Source of the DNA: Chryseobacterium culicis
GTDB lineage: Bacteria; Bacteroidota; Bacteroidia; Flavobacteriales; Weeksellaceae
Assembly (NCBI RefSeq): GCF_900108365.1
Contig: NZ_FNWQ01000001.1
Span: 620,001-684,000, forward strand
DNA length: 64,000 bases
Direction of reading: 5' to 3'
The translations under genes and the position numbers were made by a program. Positions 34,832-44,239 of the stretch are shown piece after piece (position 1 is the stretch's first letter; each line of letters opens with the position of its first letter). The notes beneath the pieces are model-generated. The model ran no database searches and was not told where the DNA came from. It was given only the letters and a program-made list of their open reading frames with translations.

Positions 34832-36061
34832 ATGTTTGACCTAGATCGTTGGCAGGAAATATTCAGTTCTATCCGGAGCAATGTGCTCAGGACGGTACTT
34901 TCAGGGTTTACAGTAGCCTTGGGGCTGTTTATTTTTATTGTGCTTTTCGGAATTGGAAAAGGGCTTCAGAATGCTTTCTCAGAAGGATTCTCAGGCGATG
35001 CCAAAAACCTGATTACCATTGTTACAGGGAAAACTACAATAGCTTATAAAGGACTGCAGTCTGACAGAACAGTTACATTGAATAACGGTGATTATGATTT
35101 CCTTATTAATGCAGATAAAAAAAATGTAGGCGCTTCAAGTCCCAGGTACAATGCCAGCTTAATGGTAAAATATGGAAAAGAAAGCGGAATTTATCAGGTT
35201 CACGGAGCTGAACCCGGAGAGCAGGTCATTGAAAACCGAAAGATGATTGACGGCAGATATATCACTCCCCGAGATTTAGAAGGAAAACAAAATGTGGCGG
35301 TTATCGGAAGAATGGTTCAGAGGGATTTAATTAAAAACGGGAGTCCTGTAGGAAAAGAATTAGACATTAATGGATCCATATTTAAGGTAATAGGTGTTTT
35401 TTCAGATGATGGCGGAGACTGGGATGAAAGACATATCACTGTACCTATTACGACCTTACAGCAGATGAAAAAAGGCTCAGATACGGTGAATATCGCTTAC
35501 ATTTCATACAGTGATAAGCTGACTCCGGAGCAGGCCATTAAATATGGGGATGAGCTGAAAGATAAATTAAAATCGAGAAAAAATGTATCTCCTGATGATG
35601 AAAACGGAGTGCGTGTCTGGAACAATGCAAAGAACATGAATGATACCTTTATATTTATGGCAGTTCTTACAGCCATTGTAGGATTTATTGGTCTTGGAAC
35701 GCTGCTTGCCGGAATTATCGGGATCAGTAATATCATGGTGTACATTGTAAAAGAAAGAACCAAAGAGATTGGGGTACGAAAAGCCATCGGAGCAAAACCA
35801 AGCGGAATTGTAGGACTGATTGTTCAGGAAAGTGTTGTCATTACAGTAGTATCAGGGCTTGTTGGAGTAGGCATAGGTGTTCTGACCTTAAGTCTTATTG
35901 GGGATAGTCTTGAAGAATTCTTCATTAAAAGTCCAAGTGTAGGATGGGGATCTATTATGATGGCATTCATTGCTTTGATTTTCTCAGGATTGATCGCAGG
36001 ATTTGTACCCGCATACAGAGCTTCAAGAATTAAACCGATAGAAGCATTGAGAACGGAATAA
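34832..36061 (+). CDS. ABC transporter permease, MacB/FtsX type
   Basis: The 409-residue protein has one transmembrane segment near 20-42, a periplasmic MacB-PCD-like domain (about 50-270), and three segments in the C-terminal FtsX domain near 275-400. It ends YRASRIKPIEALRTE, the family's typical closing. It begins FDLDRWQEIFSSIRSNVLRT and shares the layout of the next gene, implying duplication and a heterodimeric permease. Confidence 0.93.
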   Translation: MFDLDRWQEIFSSIRSNVLRTVLSGFTVALGLFIFIVLFGIGKGLQNAFSEGFSGDAKNLITIVTGKTTIAYKGLQSDRTVTLNNGDYDFLINADKKNVGASSPRYNASLMVKYGKESGIYQVHGAEPGEQVIENRKMIDGRYITPRDLEGKQNVAVIGRMVQRDLIKNGSPVGKELDINGSIFKVIGVFSDDGGDWDERHITVPITTLQQMKKGSDTVNIAYISYSDKLTPEQAIKYGDELKDKLKSRKNVSPDDENGVRVWNNAKNMNDTFIFMAVLTAIVGFIGLGTLLAGIIGISNIMVYIVKERTKEIGVRKAIGAKPSGIVGLIVQESVVITVVSGLVGVGIGVLTLSLIGDSLEEFFIKSPSVGWGSIMMAFIALIFSGLIAGFVPAYRASRIKPIEALRTE

Positions 36062-36122
36062 TAATTTGAAAAAGATAAACGAATTAAGAGAACTTATAAT
36101 TCATAACTAATAATTCAGCAAG

Positions 36123-37394
36123 GTGAATATCATATTTAAAAAAGATACTTGGCAGGAAATTTATTATTCTTTGAGGAATAATAAGCTCCGAACATTTCTT
36201 ACCATGATTGGCGTAGGATGGGGAATGTTTTTGTATGTAAGCCTTCTTGGAGCTGCAAAAGGAATGGAGAACGGTTTTGATAAATTGTTCTCAGGTTTTG
36301 CTACCAATTCCATCTTTCTGTGGGCGCAGAAAACCTCCATTCCTTATGAAGGATTTCCAAAAGGAAGAGAAGTTCATCTGAACTTAACCGATATGGAAAT
36401 GCTGAAAAGAAAAGTAACCGCCATAGATTATATATCACCTCAAAATGCAAGAGGAAGTTTTACCGGAACACCGGGAGAATCGATGTCCAGAAACGGAAAG
36501 AACGGAACGTATTCGCTTACCGGAGACTACTCTGTAGGAAATAAAATTTCGGAAAAGAAACTGATCTTCGGACGTTACATCAATGATGCCGACGTTTCAG
36601 GAAATAAAAATGTAGTGGTAATTGGGGAAGAAATTTATAAAAACTTCTTTGATGCCAAGAAAAAAGAAAATCCGATAGGAAAATCAATCAATATTAAGGG
36701 GCTGTTCTTTAATGTAATTGGAGTTTTCCGTGTGAAAAAAGGAGGCGGATTTGAAAATGACCAGACGGCTTTTATTCCACTTTCTACATACACAAAAATG
36801 TATAATGCGGGAGATCAGATAGACATGTTTGCCATCGTAAGTAAGCCGAATGCCAATGTGAATTCTGTAGAAGAAGACGTAAAGCAGGTGCTGAAATCAA
36901 AAAATAAGGTTTCACCCGAAGATACCAACGCATTTGGAAGTTTCAACTTAGGAAAAGAATTTAAAAAACTGACAGGTTTCCTTACGGGAATGCAGTTGTT
37001 AACCATCATTGTAGGTACACTAACCATCCTTGCAGGAGTTATTGCTATTTCGAATATCCTTCTGATTACGGTCAAAGAAAGAACCAAAGAAATCGGGATC
37101 AGAAGAGCGTTGGGAGCCAAACCGGCAGAGGTAAGAAATCAGATTTTGCTGGAAAGTGTCGTCATTACGCTCTCCTCGGGGTTACTGGGCTTTATGTTCG
37201 GAATTTTTGTACTGATGATTCTAAACGCCGTTACCCAGGGACAGGATTCATTTCCTTTCTATAACCCGACGGTCAATTACGGAAACGTATTTGCGGCAAT
37301 GGCGGTAATGGTCATTTTAGGACTGGTAATCGGGATGATTCCGGCGCAAAGAGCAGTTAAGATCAGACCTATTGAAGCATTAAGAACAGAATAA
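36123..37394 (+). CDS. ABC transporter permease, MacB/FtsX type (second)
   Basis: The 423-residue protein has the same MacB/FtsX layout as the preceding permease. It starts NIIFKKDTWQEIYYSLRNNK and ends QRAVKIRPIEALRTE. The start is a GTG at 36123; no ATG lies in a suitable place in this frame. The two permeases probably pair with the ATPase as a heterodimer. Confidence 0.93.
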   Translation: MNIIFKKDTWQEIYYSLRNNKLRTFLTMIGVGWGMFLYVSLLGAAKGMENGFDKLFSGFATNSIFLWAQKTSIPYEGFPKGREVHLNLTDMEMLKRKVTAIDYISPQNARGSFTGTPGESMSRNGKNGTYSLTGDYSVGNKISEKKLIFGRYINDADVSGNKNVVVIGEEIYKNFFDAKKKENPIGKSINIKGLFFNVIGVFRVKKGGGFENDQTAFIPLSTYTKMYNAGDQIDMFAIVSKPNANVNSVEEDVKQVLKSKNKVSPEDTNAFGSFNLGKEFKKLTGFLTGMQLLTIIVGTLTILAGVIAISNILLITVKERTKEIGIRRALGAKPAEVRNQILLESVVITLSSGLLGFMFGIFVLMILNAVTQGQDSFPFYNPTVNYGNVFAAMAVMVILGLVIGMIPAQRAVKIRPIEALRTE

Positions 37395-37443
37395 TTAATT
37401 TTCCACATCATTCAATCTATTTAATAAAAAATAAACTATACAT

Positions 37444-38655
37444 ATGAAAAAGAAATTCACCTGGAAAAAAGCCATTTATATAGTACTGGGGCTTTTATTT
37501 GCAGTGGCATTGTTCTCGGGGCTCGGTTATCTTATCAAATCAAACTCTAAAGAAGGTGAGGCTTTCCTTACCCGTAAGCCTACAGTCCAGAATATGGATG
37601 ATAAAGTAATGGCTACTGGGAAAATTGTTCCGAAAGAAGAAATTGAAATCAAACCGAATATTGCAGGGATCATAGATAAAATCTTGGTAAAGGAAGGCGA
37701 TAAGGTAGAAGTGGGGCAGCTGATAGCCACTGTAAAAATTGTTCCGAGCATCTCCGAAGTAAATGCTGCACAGCAGGAAGTTCAGAATGCACAGATCCAG
37801 ATCAGCAACGCCCAGATGAACGTAGGAAATATGCAGAAGCAGTTCGAAATGCAGGATAAATTATACAAGCAGGGAGTCGCTTCAAAACAGGAATTTCTGA
37901 ATTCCCAGCAGCAGTTATACGCTCAGCAGCAGACTTTGAAAAATGCACAGCAGCAATTAAATACCGCTCAGAAAAGATTACAGATTGCCAAAACAGGAGC
38001 AACTCCTGAGCTTAAAGGGCAAGGTTTAGCTACTACGGAAATCCGTTCCAAAGCTTCAGGTACTGTACTTGAAGTTCCTGTAAAAGCGGGAAGCCAGGTG
38101 ATTGAAGCCAATAACTTTAACGCCGGAACTACCATCTGTTCCGTAGCAGATCTGAATGTTCTGATCTTTAAAGGTGAAATTGATGAAGCACAAGCCGGAA
38201 AACTAAGCGAAGGAATGGATATGAACATCGTAATCGGTGCCCTACAGAACAAAACTTTCCCAGGAAAACTAACCATGATCGCGCCTAAAGGAAAAGATAA
38301 TGCAGGAACTATCAAATTTCCGGTAGAAGGTAATGTAACTAATCCTAATAATGATTATATTAGAGCAGGTTTTTCTGCCAATGGTGAAATTGTTTTGAGT
38401 TCTCAGAAAAATGCATTATTATTGGACGAGTCTTTAGTTCAGTACGAAAAGAAACAGGGAAAAGATGTTCCTTTTGTAGAAGTGAAGCAAAAAGACGGGA
38501 AATTTAAGAAAGTATATGTGAAACTGGGAGCAAGTGACGGTATCAACGTACAGATTCTTCCTGGATCCAATATTACAAAAGACACTGAAATAAAAGTGTG
38601 GAACCCATCTGATAAAGATAAAGAAGAGCTTAAAGAAAAAGCGAATAAAAAATAA
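37444..38655 (+). CDS. Membrane-fusion protein of the efflux system (MacA/HlyD type)
   Basis: The 403-residue protein has one N-terminal membrane anchor (about 9-28), a barrel-sandwich lipoyl domain (VMATGKIVPKEEIEIKPNIA), and a long Gln/Ala-rich coiled-coil hairpin at about 105-180. The second lipoyl half (IRSKASGTVLEVPVKAGSQV) and a beta-barrel domain follow. It bridges the permeases to an outer-membrane channel; no TolC-like gene is nearby, so a shared channel is likely. The exported substrate is unknown. A terminator follows at 38684-38722. Confidence 0.93.
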   Translation: MKKKFTWKKAIYIVLGLLFAVALFSGLGYLIKSNSKEGEAFLTRKPTVQNMDDKVMATGKIVPKEEIEIKPNIAGIIDKILVKEGDKVEVGQLIATVKIVPSISEVNAAQQEVQNAQIQISNAQMNVGNMQKQFEMQDKLYKQGVASKQEFLNSQQQLYAQQQTLKNAQQQLNTAQKRLQIAKTGATPELKGQGLATTEIRSKASGTVLEVPVKAGSQVIEANNFNAGTTICSVADLNVLIFKGEIDEAQAGKLSEGMDMNIVIGALQNKTFPGKLTMIAPKGKDNAGTIKFPVEGNVTNPNNDYIRAGFSANGEIVLSSQKNALLLDESLVQYEKKQGKDVPFVEVKQKDGKFKKVYVKLGASDGINVQILPGSNITKDTEIKVWNPSDKDKEELKEKANKK

Positions 38656-38683
38656 TAAACTACACTATACACTTTTAAACTGT

Positions 38684-38722
38684 GAATCCTGGAGGAATTT
38701 TTTTCTCCGGGATTCTTTTTTT
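38684..38722 (+). terminator. Terminator of the efflux operon
   Basis: GAATCCTGGAG (38684-38694) pairs with CTCCGGGATTC (38705-38715, one G-U pair), followed by a T run. Confidence 0.85.
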
Positions 38723-38750
38723 AATCAAAATTTTTACAATAGTAAATTCC

Positions 38751-38758
38751 TATATTTG
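38751..38758 (+). promoter_or_regulatory. Promoter -7 box of the zinc-ribbon pseudogene
   Basis: TATATTTG fits TAnnTTTG, 22 bases before the ATG at 38780. Confidence 0.5.
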
Positions 38759-38779
38759 AATGATATAAATTCATGGAGA

Positions 38780-39345
38780 ATGTGCAGGTACGCCGGGAAA
38801 ACTTATAAATCACATTATGTCTGTTTTAAATGTAGAAAATCATTTAAGCAGCCGGAATCATATGATATTATAAGAAGGATTGAAAAAGAAAAAATATACC
38901 ATGAGCTAATGGGAAGTCAGTTCGTAAAGTAGGATATGCCTTCACAAAAACAGAAACAGAAGAATTACAAAAAATTGTTTCCGAAATTGAAAACAGAACT
39001 ATAAAATGTCCTGAATGCAGCAGTCCTATGGCTGATTTGGGGAAAGATTTCAAAGCACCCAAAAAAACAGCAGTCAAAGAATGGAAAATTATAGAAAGCC
39101 TTTTTAAAACAGGAAAATATTTTCATACCTGTGGATGTGATGGAATAGGTTATATTCCTAAAAATCCCAATGACTATAAAATTTATTTAAAAACCATATT
39201 GCAGTCCTACGAGGAATCATTGATTTCCTGTCAGAATAAACCAATAGAAGAATTTACTGATAAGAATGAGGAGATTAATTATTGGTCAGACAAAATTCAA
39301 AAGATAAAAACCGAAATTACTGATAATAAATTCGAAGAGGTGTAA
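38780..39345 (+). pseudogene. Zinc-ribbon protein gene, frameshifted
   Basis: The first part (38780-38932) starts MCRYAGKTYKSHYVCFKCRK and stops early at 38930. The rest continues in another frame (from about 38905 to 39345) with KCPECSSPMADLG and FHTCGCDGIGYIPK. Joined by one extra base near 38908, the two frames give a single protein of about 188 residues, with paired Cys motifs characteristic of a small zinc-ribbon protein found in Bacteroidetes. I recall the family but know no function. The lesion is a one-base deletion (CTAAAT expected, CTAAT seen), real or a sequencing error. Confidence 0.75.
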
Positions 39346-39395
39346 CGAAAAGTAAATTTAAAATGTCTTAATTTTAAATTCCAAACTATACCTCC

Positions 39396-40922
39396 ATGAA
39401 AAAAGATTATTGGATCCTGCTGCTTTTTATCATCGCAAAGTTTATCCTTCAATATTCATTGATAAGCCCTGAGTATGAACTTCACAGAGATGAATACCTG
39501 CATCTTGATCAGGCCAATCATCTGGCATGGGGTTACCTCTCCGTTCCTCCTGTTAACTCATGGCTGGCATGGATGATTAAAATATTGGGAAATTCCATAT
39601 TTTGGGTTAAATTTTTTCCAGCGCTGTTCGGAGCTTTAACCATTGTATTGACATGGAAAGTAGTTGAAGAGCTTAATGGAAGTCTATTCGCTAAAGTCCT
39701 GGCTTCTTTAGGTATATTATTTTCAGTACTTCTTCGCGTTAATATGCTGTTTCAGCCGACATCTTTAGAAATTTTCCTGTGGCTGTTCCTTTATTATAGC
39801 CTGATTAAATATTTCAATTCCCAGCAAGTAAGATGGATCTACATAGGAGCCATCATTTTCGGAATAGGAGTATTAAATAAATACAATATTGCTTTTTCGT
39901 TATTAGGGCTTATCCCTGCATTATTATTAACGGAGCAAAGGAAGATTTTTATGCAGTCTCATGTGTATTGGGCTGCACTTTTAGCATTAATCATTATTTT
40001 TCCCAATCTCCTCTGGCAGTATCAGAACCAGTTTCCGGTAATTCATCATATGAAAGAACTTTCAGAAAATCAGCTTGTGCATGTAGACCGTATGGATTTT
40101 ATGAAATCTCAGATCCTGTTTTTCATAGGTGTTATTTTCGTAATGATAACAGGATGGGGAGCACTATTATTGTACAAGCCATTTGAGAAATTCAGATTTT
40201 TCTTCTGGAGCTATATTATAACAATCACTCTTTTTTTATTTTTCAAAGCAAAAGATTACTATGCGATAGGACTGTACCCTGTCTATATTGCTTTTGGTTC
40301 CGTTTTTCTCGGGCATTTGCTTGAAAAAGGATGGAAAAGATTTTTGAAACCCGTCTGCATTCTCGTTCCGGTACTTTTATTTCTTCCTTTATATAATGTA
40401 GCCTTTCCGAATAAAAGTCCTCAATATATAGAATCCCATCAGGATCAGTACAAAAAATTCGGACTGCTTCGCTGGGAAGACGGAAAAGATCATGCGCTGC
40501 CTCAGGATTTTGCAGATATGCAGGGCTGGAAAGAACTGGCTCAAAAAGTAGATAAAGAATATTCCCGGCTGTCAAAGTCAGGAAATACGATGGTTTTGTG
40601 CGATAATTATGGGCAGGCCGGTGCTATCAATTACTATTCAAAGGCCGGTGTTGTAGCAATGTCTTTTAATGCAGACTATATCAATTGGATCGATTTAAGC
40701 AAAAAATATAAAAATGTGATCAGAATCAAAGAGGCTTCTGAAGCAGGAAAAGAGCTCAGTGAATCCGGTTCGTTTTTCGAAGCTGCTAAATTAAAAGATT
40801 CTGTTGCCAATCCCTATGCAAGAGAAAGAGGAACTGCCATTTTCAGATTACAGGGAGCCCGAATAGATGTTATTAAAAGAATAAGGGAAGAAATCATCGA
40901 AGTTAAAAATGAATGGAAATAG
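39396..40922 (+). CDS. Membrane glycosyltransferase, GT39/PMT-like
   Basis: The 508-residue protein has 10-12 predicted transmembrane segments and a C-terminal soluble part from about residue 340. The N-terminal loop carries ELHRDEYLHLDQ, with the Asp-Glu pair of GT-C glycosyltransferases of the PMT/ArnT type. Such enzymes transfer a sugar from a lipid-phosphate donor outside the inner membrane. The acceptor here is unknown. It stands alone between the zinc-ribbon pseudogene and the thioredoxin-reductase-like gene. Confidence 0.85.
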   Translation: MKKDYWILLLFIIAKFILQYSLISPEYELHRDEYLHLDQANHLAWGYLSVPPVNSWLAWMIKILGNSIFWVKFFPALFGALTIVLTWKVVEELNGSLFAKVLASLGILFSVLLRVNMLFQPTSLEIFLWLFLYYSLIKYFNSQQVRWIYIGAIIFGIGVLNKYNIAFSLLGLIPALLLTEQRKIFMQSHVYWAALLALIIIFPNLLWQYQNQFPVIHHMKELSENQLVHVDRMDFMKSQILFFIGVIFVMITGWGALLLYKPFEKFRFFFWSYIITITLFLFFKAKDYYAIGLYPVYIAFGSVFLGHLLEKGWKRFLKPVCILVPVLLFLPLYNVAFPNKSPQYIESHQDQYKKFGLLRWEDGKDHALPQDFADMQGWKELAQKVDKEYSRLSKSGNTMVLCDNYGQAGAINYYSKAGVVAMSFNADYINWIDLSKKYKNVIRIKEASEAGKELSESGSFFEAAKLKDSVANPYARERGTAIFRLQGARIDVIKRIREEIIEVKNEWK

Positions 40923-41014
40923 TTTTTAATAAGATTGGAGATAATGATGGGTAGGGCATATCAATTTAATAGATAAATATTATCGCAACCTTGTTGCTTT
41001 AATTTATTTTATGG

Positions 41015-41022
41015 TAACTTTG
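41015..41022 (+). promoter_or_regulatory. Promoter of the thioredoxin-reductase-like gene
   Basis: TAACTTTG (-7) with TTG at 40994-40996 placed 18 bases upstream matches the Bacteroidetes promoter. Three perfect copies of ATCAACT follow in the leader (41027-41047). Confidence 0.7.
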
Positions 41023-41026
41023 CACC

Positions 41027-41047
41027 ATCAACTATCAACTATCAACT
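41027..41047 (+). repeat. Three tandem copies of a 7-bp unit in a leader
   Basis: ATCAACT repeated three times without mismatch, starting 4 bases after the -7 box and ending 5 bases before the ATG. Confidence 0.9.
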
Positions 41048-41052
41048 GAACT

Positions 41053-41958
41053 ATGGCAAACAAAAACTTTGATGTTATTATAATAGGAGGAAGCTATTCG
41101 GGATTATCAGCAGCAATGGCTTTAGGAAGGTCTTTGAGAAACGTTCTCATTATTGACCACGGAAAACCTTGTAACAGACAAACTCCGCATTCGCATAATT
41201 TTGTTACCCACGACGGCAAAACACCTGGAGAAATTGCAAAGCTGGCCAAAGAAGACGTAGAAAAATATGAAACCGTTCGCTTTTACAACGGAAGCGTAGT
41301 AAAAACAGCGAAAACAACTGAAGGTTTTGAGATTGAAGGTTCTGCCGGAGAAAAATTTCACGCTAAAAAACTGATTTTGGCTTCAGGTGTTAAAGACATT
41401 ATGCCGGATATTCCCGGGTTTGCAGAATGCTGGGGGATTTCTGTGATCCATTGTCCATACTGCCACGGCTATGAAGTGAAAAACCAAATAACAGGTATTC
41501 TTTCTAACGGAGAAATGGCGTACGAATTTTCAAAACTGATCTTTAATCTGACCAAAAACCTTACTTTGTTTACCAATGGAAAGGCTGCACTTTCAAAAGA
41601 ACAGATTGAAAAACTGAATCAGAATAAAATCATTCTTAACGAAGATGAAATTAAAGAAATAAAACATGAACAAGGTTCTATTCAAAAAATAGTTTTCAAA
41701 AACGGAAAGGAAATTCCATTACAGGCCTTGTATGCTAAAATTCCTTTTGAACAAAATATACAGGTATCTGCTGATCTGGGATGTGAACTGACAGACAATG
41801 GATTTATCAAAGTGGATATGATGCAGAAAACAAACATTCCCGGCGTTTTTGCCTGTGGAGATAATGTCACCATGATGAGGTCCGTAGCCAATGCTGTTGC
41901 ACAGGGAAATTTTGCAGGAGCTGTAGTGAATAAAGAGCTCTGTGATGAAGAATTTTAA
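41053..41958 (+). CDS. NAD(P)/FAD oxidoreductase, thioredoxin-reductase-like
   Basis: The 301-residue flavoprotein has the FAD-binding motif VIIIGGSYSGLSAAMALGRS, the redox-like motif CPYC in HCPYCHGYEVK, and the C-terminal FAD motif GVFACGDN. The fold is that of low-molecular-weight thioredoxin reductases. However, the usual GxGxxA motif for NADPH appears degenerate (GILSNGEMAYE), so the reductant or partner may differ. It resembles the diverged TrxR-like family common in Bacteroidetes. It has its own promoter. Confidence 0.85.
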   Translation: MANKNFDVIIIGGSYSGLSAAMALGRSLRNVLIIDHGKPCNRQTPHSHNFVTHDGKTPGEIAKLAKEDVEKYETVRFYNGSVVKTAKTTEGFEIEGSAGEKFHAKKLILASGVKDIMPDIPGFAECWGISVIHCPYCHGYEVKNQITGILSNGEMAYEFSKLIFNLTKNLTLFTNGKAALSKEQIEKLNQNKIILNEDEIKEIKHEQGSIQKIVFKNGKEIPLQALYAKIPFEQNIQVSADLGCELTDNGFIKVDMMQKTNIPGVFACGDNVTMMRSVANAVAQGNFAGAVVNKELCDEEF

Positions 41959-42048
41959 AAGCTTTCTTGGAAAATAAAGGAGGAGTATTTTCATTTTTTA
42001 GTGTTGAAAAATCATTTTTTCAATAGATAAATCTCAATGAAAATTCCG

Positions 42049-42056
42049 TACATTTG
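42049..42056 (+). promoter_or_regulatory. glyA promoter, -7 box
   Basis: TACATTTG fits TAnnTTTG. Transcription would start near 42062, which supports ATG 42086 and argues against a GTG start at 42059. Confidence 0.65.
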
Positions 42057-42085
42057 GGGTGGAAATTTCAAAAACTAAAAGTAAA

Positions 42086-43351
42086 ATGGATATTATTTTC
42101 GACCTGATTGAAAAAGAAAGACAAAGACAAACCCATGGATTAGAGCTTATCGCATCAGAAAATTTTGTTTCTGAAAACGTGATGAAGGCAATGGGAAGTG
42201 TACTGACAAATAAATATGCTGAAGGATATCCCGGAAAAAGATATTACGGAGGATGTGAAGTAGTAGATGAGGTTGAAACATTGGCGATCAACAGAGCTAA
42301 AGAACTTTTCGGAGTAGATTATGTGAATGTTCAGCCACATTCAGGTTCTCAGGCGAACGCTGCCATTTATCTTGCGGTTTTGAAACCAGGTGACAAAATT
42401 ATGGGGATGGATCTTTCAATGGGAGGACATCTTACGCACGGTTCTGCAGTGAACTTCTCCGGTATCCAGTACAACGTAGTTTCTTACGGAGTGCAGCAGG
42501 AAACAGGTCTAATTGATTATGACCAAATGAGAGAAGTAGCATTAAGAGAAAAGCCAAAAATGCTTATCGCAGGTTTCTCAGCATACTCAAGAGATTTGGA
42601 TTATGCTAAATTCAGAGAAGTTGCAGATGAAGTTGGTGCTACACTTTGGGCAGATATTGCTCACCCAGCTGGTTTGGTAGCAAAAGGATTATTAAATTCT
42701 CCATTCGAACACTGTCACGTAGTAACCACCACCACCCACAAAACCCTGAGAGGGCCAAGAGGAGGAATGATTATGATGGGTAAGGATTTCGAAAATACCT
42801 ATGGCCACAAAACGCCGAAAGGAGAAATCAAAATGATGAGCCAGGTGCTGGATGGAGCTGTATTCCCGGGAATTCAGGGAGGACCGCTGGAGCATGTAAT
42901 TGCCGGTAAGGCCGTAGCTTTTGGTGAAGCCCTGGATGTACAGTTTGAAACCTACGCAAAACAGGTTAAATCTAATGCTCAGGCATTATCAAAAGCAATG
43001 ATCGACAGAGGATTTGACATCGTAAGTGGTGGTACAGACAATCACCTGATGCTGGTAGATCTTAGAAACAAAGGGGTAAACGGTAAAGAGACAGAAAAAG
43101 CATTAGTGCTTGCAGATATTACTTGTAACAAGAATATGGTTCCGTTTGATGATAAGTCTCCGTTTACTACATCCGGTATCAGATTAGGAACTGCTGCTAT
43201 CACAACAAGAGGACTGAAAGAAAATGATATGGATACTATTGCAGGATTAATTTCTGAAGTAGTAGATAACATTAAAAACGAAGAGGTTCTTGGATCAGTT
43301 AGAAAGAAAGTTAACGAATTAATGGAAGGAAAAGCCCTGTTCAATTACTAA
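42086..43351 (+). CDS. glyA: Serine hydroxymethyltransferase
   Basis: Interconverts serine and glycine with tetrahydrofolate, feeding one-carbon metabolism. The 421-residue protein has the family N-terminal motif [28 protein letters not shown] for the cofactor site, and the PLP-binding Lys in [14 protein letters not shown]. Length and motifs are complete. The start was set by the -7 box. A terminator follows the stop at 43372-43402. Confidence 0.97.
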   Translation: MDIIFDLIEKERQRQTHGLELIASENFVSENVMKAMGSVLTNKYAEGYPGKRYYGGCEVVDEVETLAINRAKELFGVDYVNVQPHSGSQANAAIYLAVLKPGDKIMGMDLSMGGHLTHGSAVNFSGIQYNVVSYGVQQETGLIDYDQMREVALREKPKMLIAGFSAYSRDLDYAKFREVADEVGATLWADIAHPAGLVAKGLLNSPFEHCHVVTTTTHKTLRGPRGGMIMMGKDFENTYGHKTPKGEIKMMSQVLDGAVFPGIQGGPLEHVIAGKAVAFGEALDVQFETYAKQVKSNAQALSKAMIDRGFDIVSGGTDNHLMLVDLRNKGVNGKETEKALVLADITCNKNMVPFDDKSPFTTSGIRLGTAAITTRGLKENDMDTIAGLISEVVDNIKNEEVLGSVRKKVNELMEGKALFNY

Positions 43352-43371
43352 CAGGTATTCCGATATCAGAT

Positions 43372-43402
43372 AAAGAATGAGCAGAATGCTCATTCTTTTT
43401 TT
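43372..43402 (+). terminator. Terminator between glyA and recX
   Basis: AGAATGAGCA (43374-43383) / TGCTCATTCT (43387-43396) with a 3-base loop and a following T run. Confidence 0.85.
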
Positions 43403-43408
43403 ATACAA

Positions 43409-43867
43409 ATGGACAAAAAATCTTATACCTTCGAAGAGATCAAACAGAAACTGGTGAATTATTGTGTTTACCAGGATCGCTGCCATGCAGAAGTGGAACA
43501 GAAGATGAGAGAATTTCTGCTCATTGATGAAGCAAAGGAAGAAATTATTTTATACCTCCTGAAAGAAAATTACCTTAATGAAGAAAGGTTCACAAGAAGC
43601 TATATCAGAGGTAAGTTTTACATCAAGCACTGGGGCCGAAACAAAATCAAAATGAATCTGAAGCAAAAACAGATATCCGAAAGACTCATCAATTCCTGTT
43701 TTGATGAGATCTATGAGCCTGACTATGAAAAAACAATCAGAAAGATTTTTGAAGATTATTACTCGAAACAAACAGGCTTGAAGGAATATCAAAAAAAAAC
43801 CAAGACAATAAAATATTTGATGAGTAAAGGTTTTGAATATGAGAAAATAAATGATATTTTTGACTAA
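43409..43867 (+). CDS. recX: Regulatory protein RecX family
   Basis: The 152-residue protein is helical and has the RecX tandem three-helix repeats: YCVYQDRCHAEVEQKMREF, NYLNEERFTRSYIRGKFYIKHWG, then KIKMNLKQKQISERLI. RecX binds RecA filaments and usually limits them. Its start lies only 7 bases after the glyA terminator, so its expression may depend on read-through or an internal promoter. recA is not in the window. Confidence 0.88.
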   Translation: MDKKSYTFEEIKQKLVNYCVYQDRCHAEVEQKMREFLLIDEAKEEIILYLLKENYLNEERFTRSYIRGKFYIKHWGRNKIKMNLKQKQISERLINSCFDEIYEPDYEKTIRKIFEDYYSKQTGLKEYQKKTKTIKYLMSKGFEYEKINDIFD

Positions 43868-44203
43868 ATTTTAATAAATTTAAAAAAAACTAGACCGTGA
43901 TTTCCTTAAATAAAACAAAAAGTTCATTGAAAAAGATTGATATATAGATATTTAATAATTATTTTAAATATAAAACAGCTAAAACAAGAAAATTTTACAG
44001 ATAAATGTCATCTTTGTGAGAATTTTTGTGGTATGGTTTTTGTCAGTGAGTTTAGCTGTATTATGATGAAATTGTTAGATTTCATAAATGTAACATCAAA
44101 TTTATTTTCGATTTCAACATATTGAGATAAATTTATTTATTTTTGCATGATTGTATCGGAATTATCTTTGATTGGATGATTAGATATTAGACTATAATTA
44201 AAT
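43868..44203. other. Leader region of the polysaccharide locus
   Basis: About 340 bases without a convincing gene. It contains AT-rich palindromic sequence near 43950-43975. The likely promoter of the whole locus is TTTG at 44142-44145 with TATCTTTG at 44163-44170. A long leader before the operon could allow antitermination-type control, but no known element is recognised. Confidence 0.5.
44142..44170 (+). promoter_or_regulatory. Promoter of the polysaccharide operon
   Basis: TTTG (44142-44145), 17 bases, then TATCTTTG (44163-44170): the best full match to the Bacteroidetes promoter in the window, 53 bases before the first large gene. Confidence 0.75.
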
Positions 44204-44239
44204 ATGAACACCAATAAAGACAATGTACAATTCTCTTAG
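44204..44239 (+). other. Possible 11-codon leader ORF
   Basis: ATG at 44204 begins MNTNKDNVQFS and stops at 44237-44239, overlapping the first 17 bases of the next gene in another frame. It lies downstream of the locus promoter. Translation is not shown. Confidence 0.3.
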
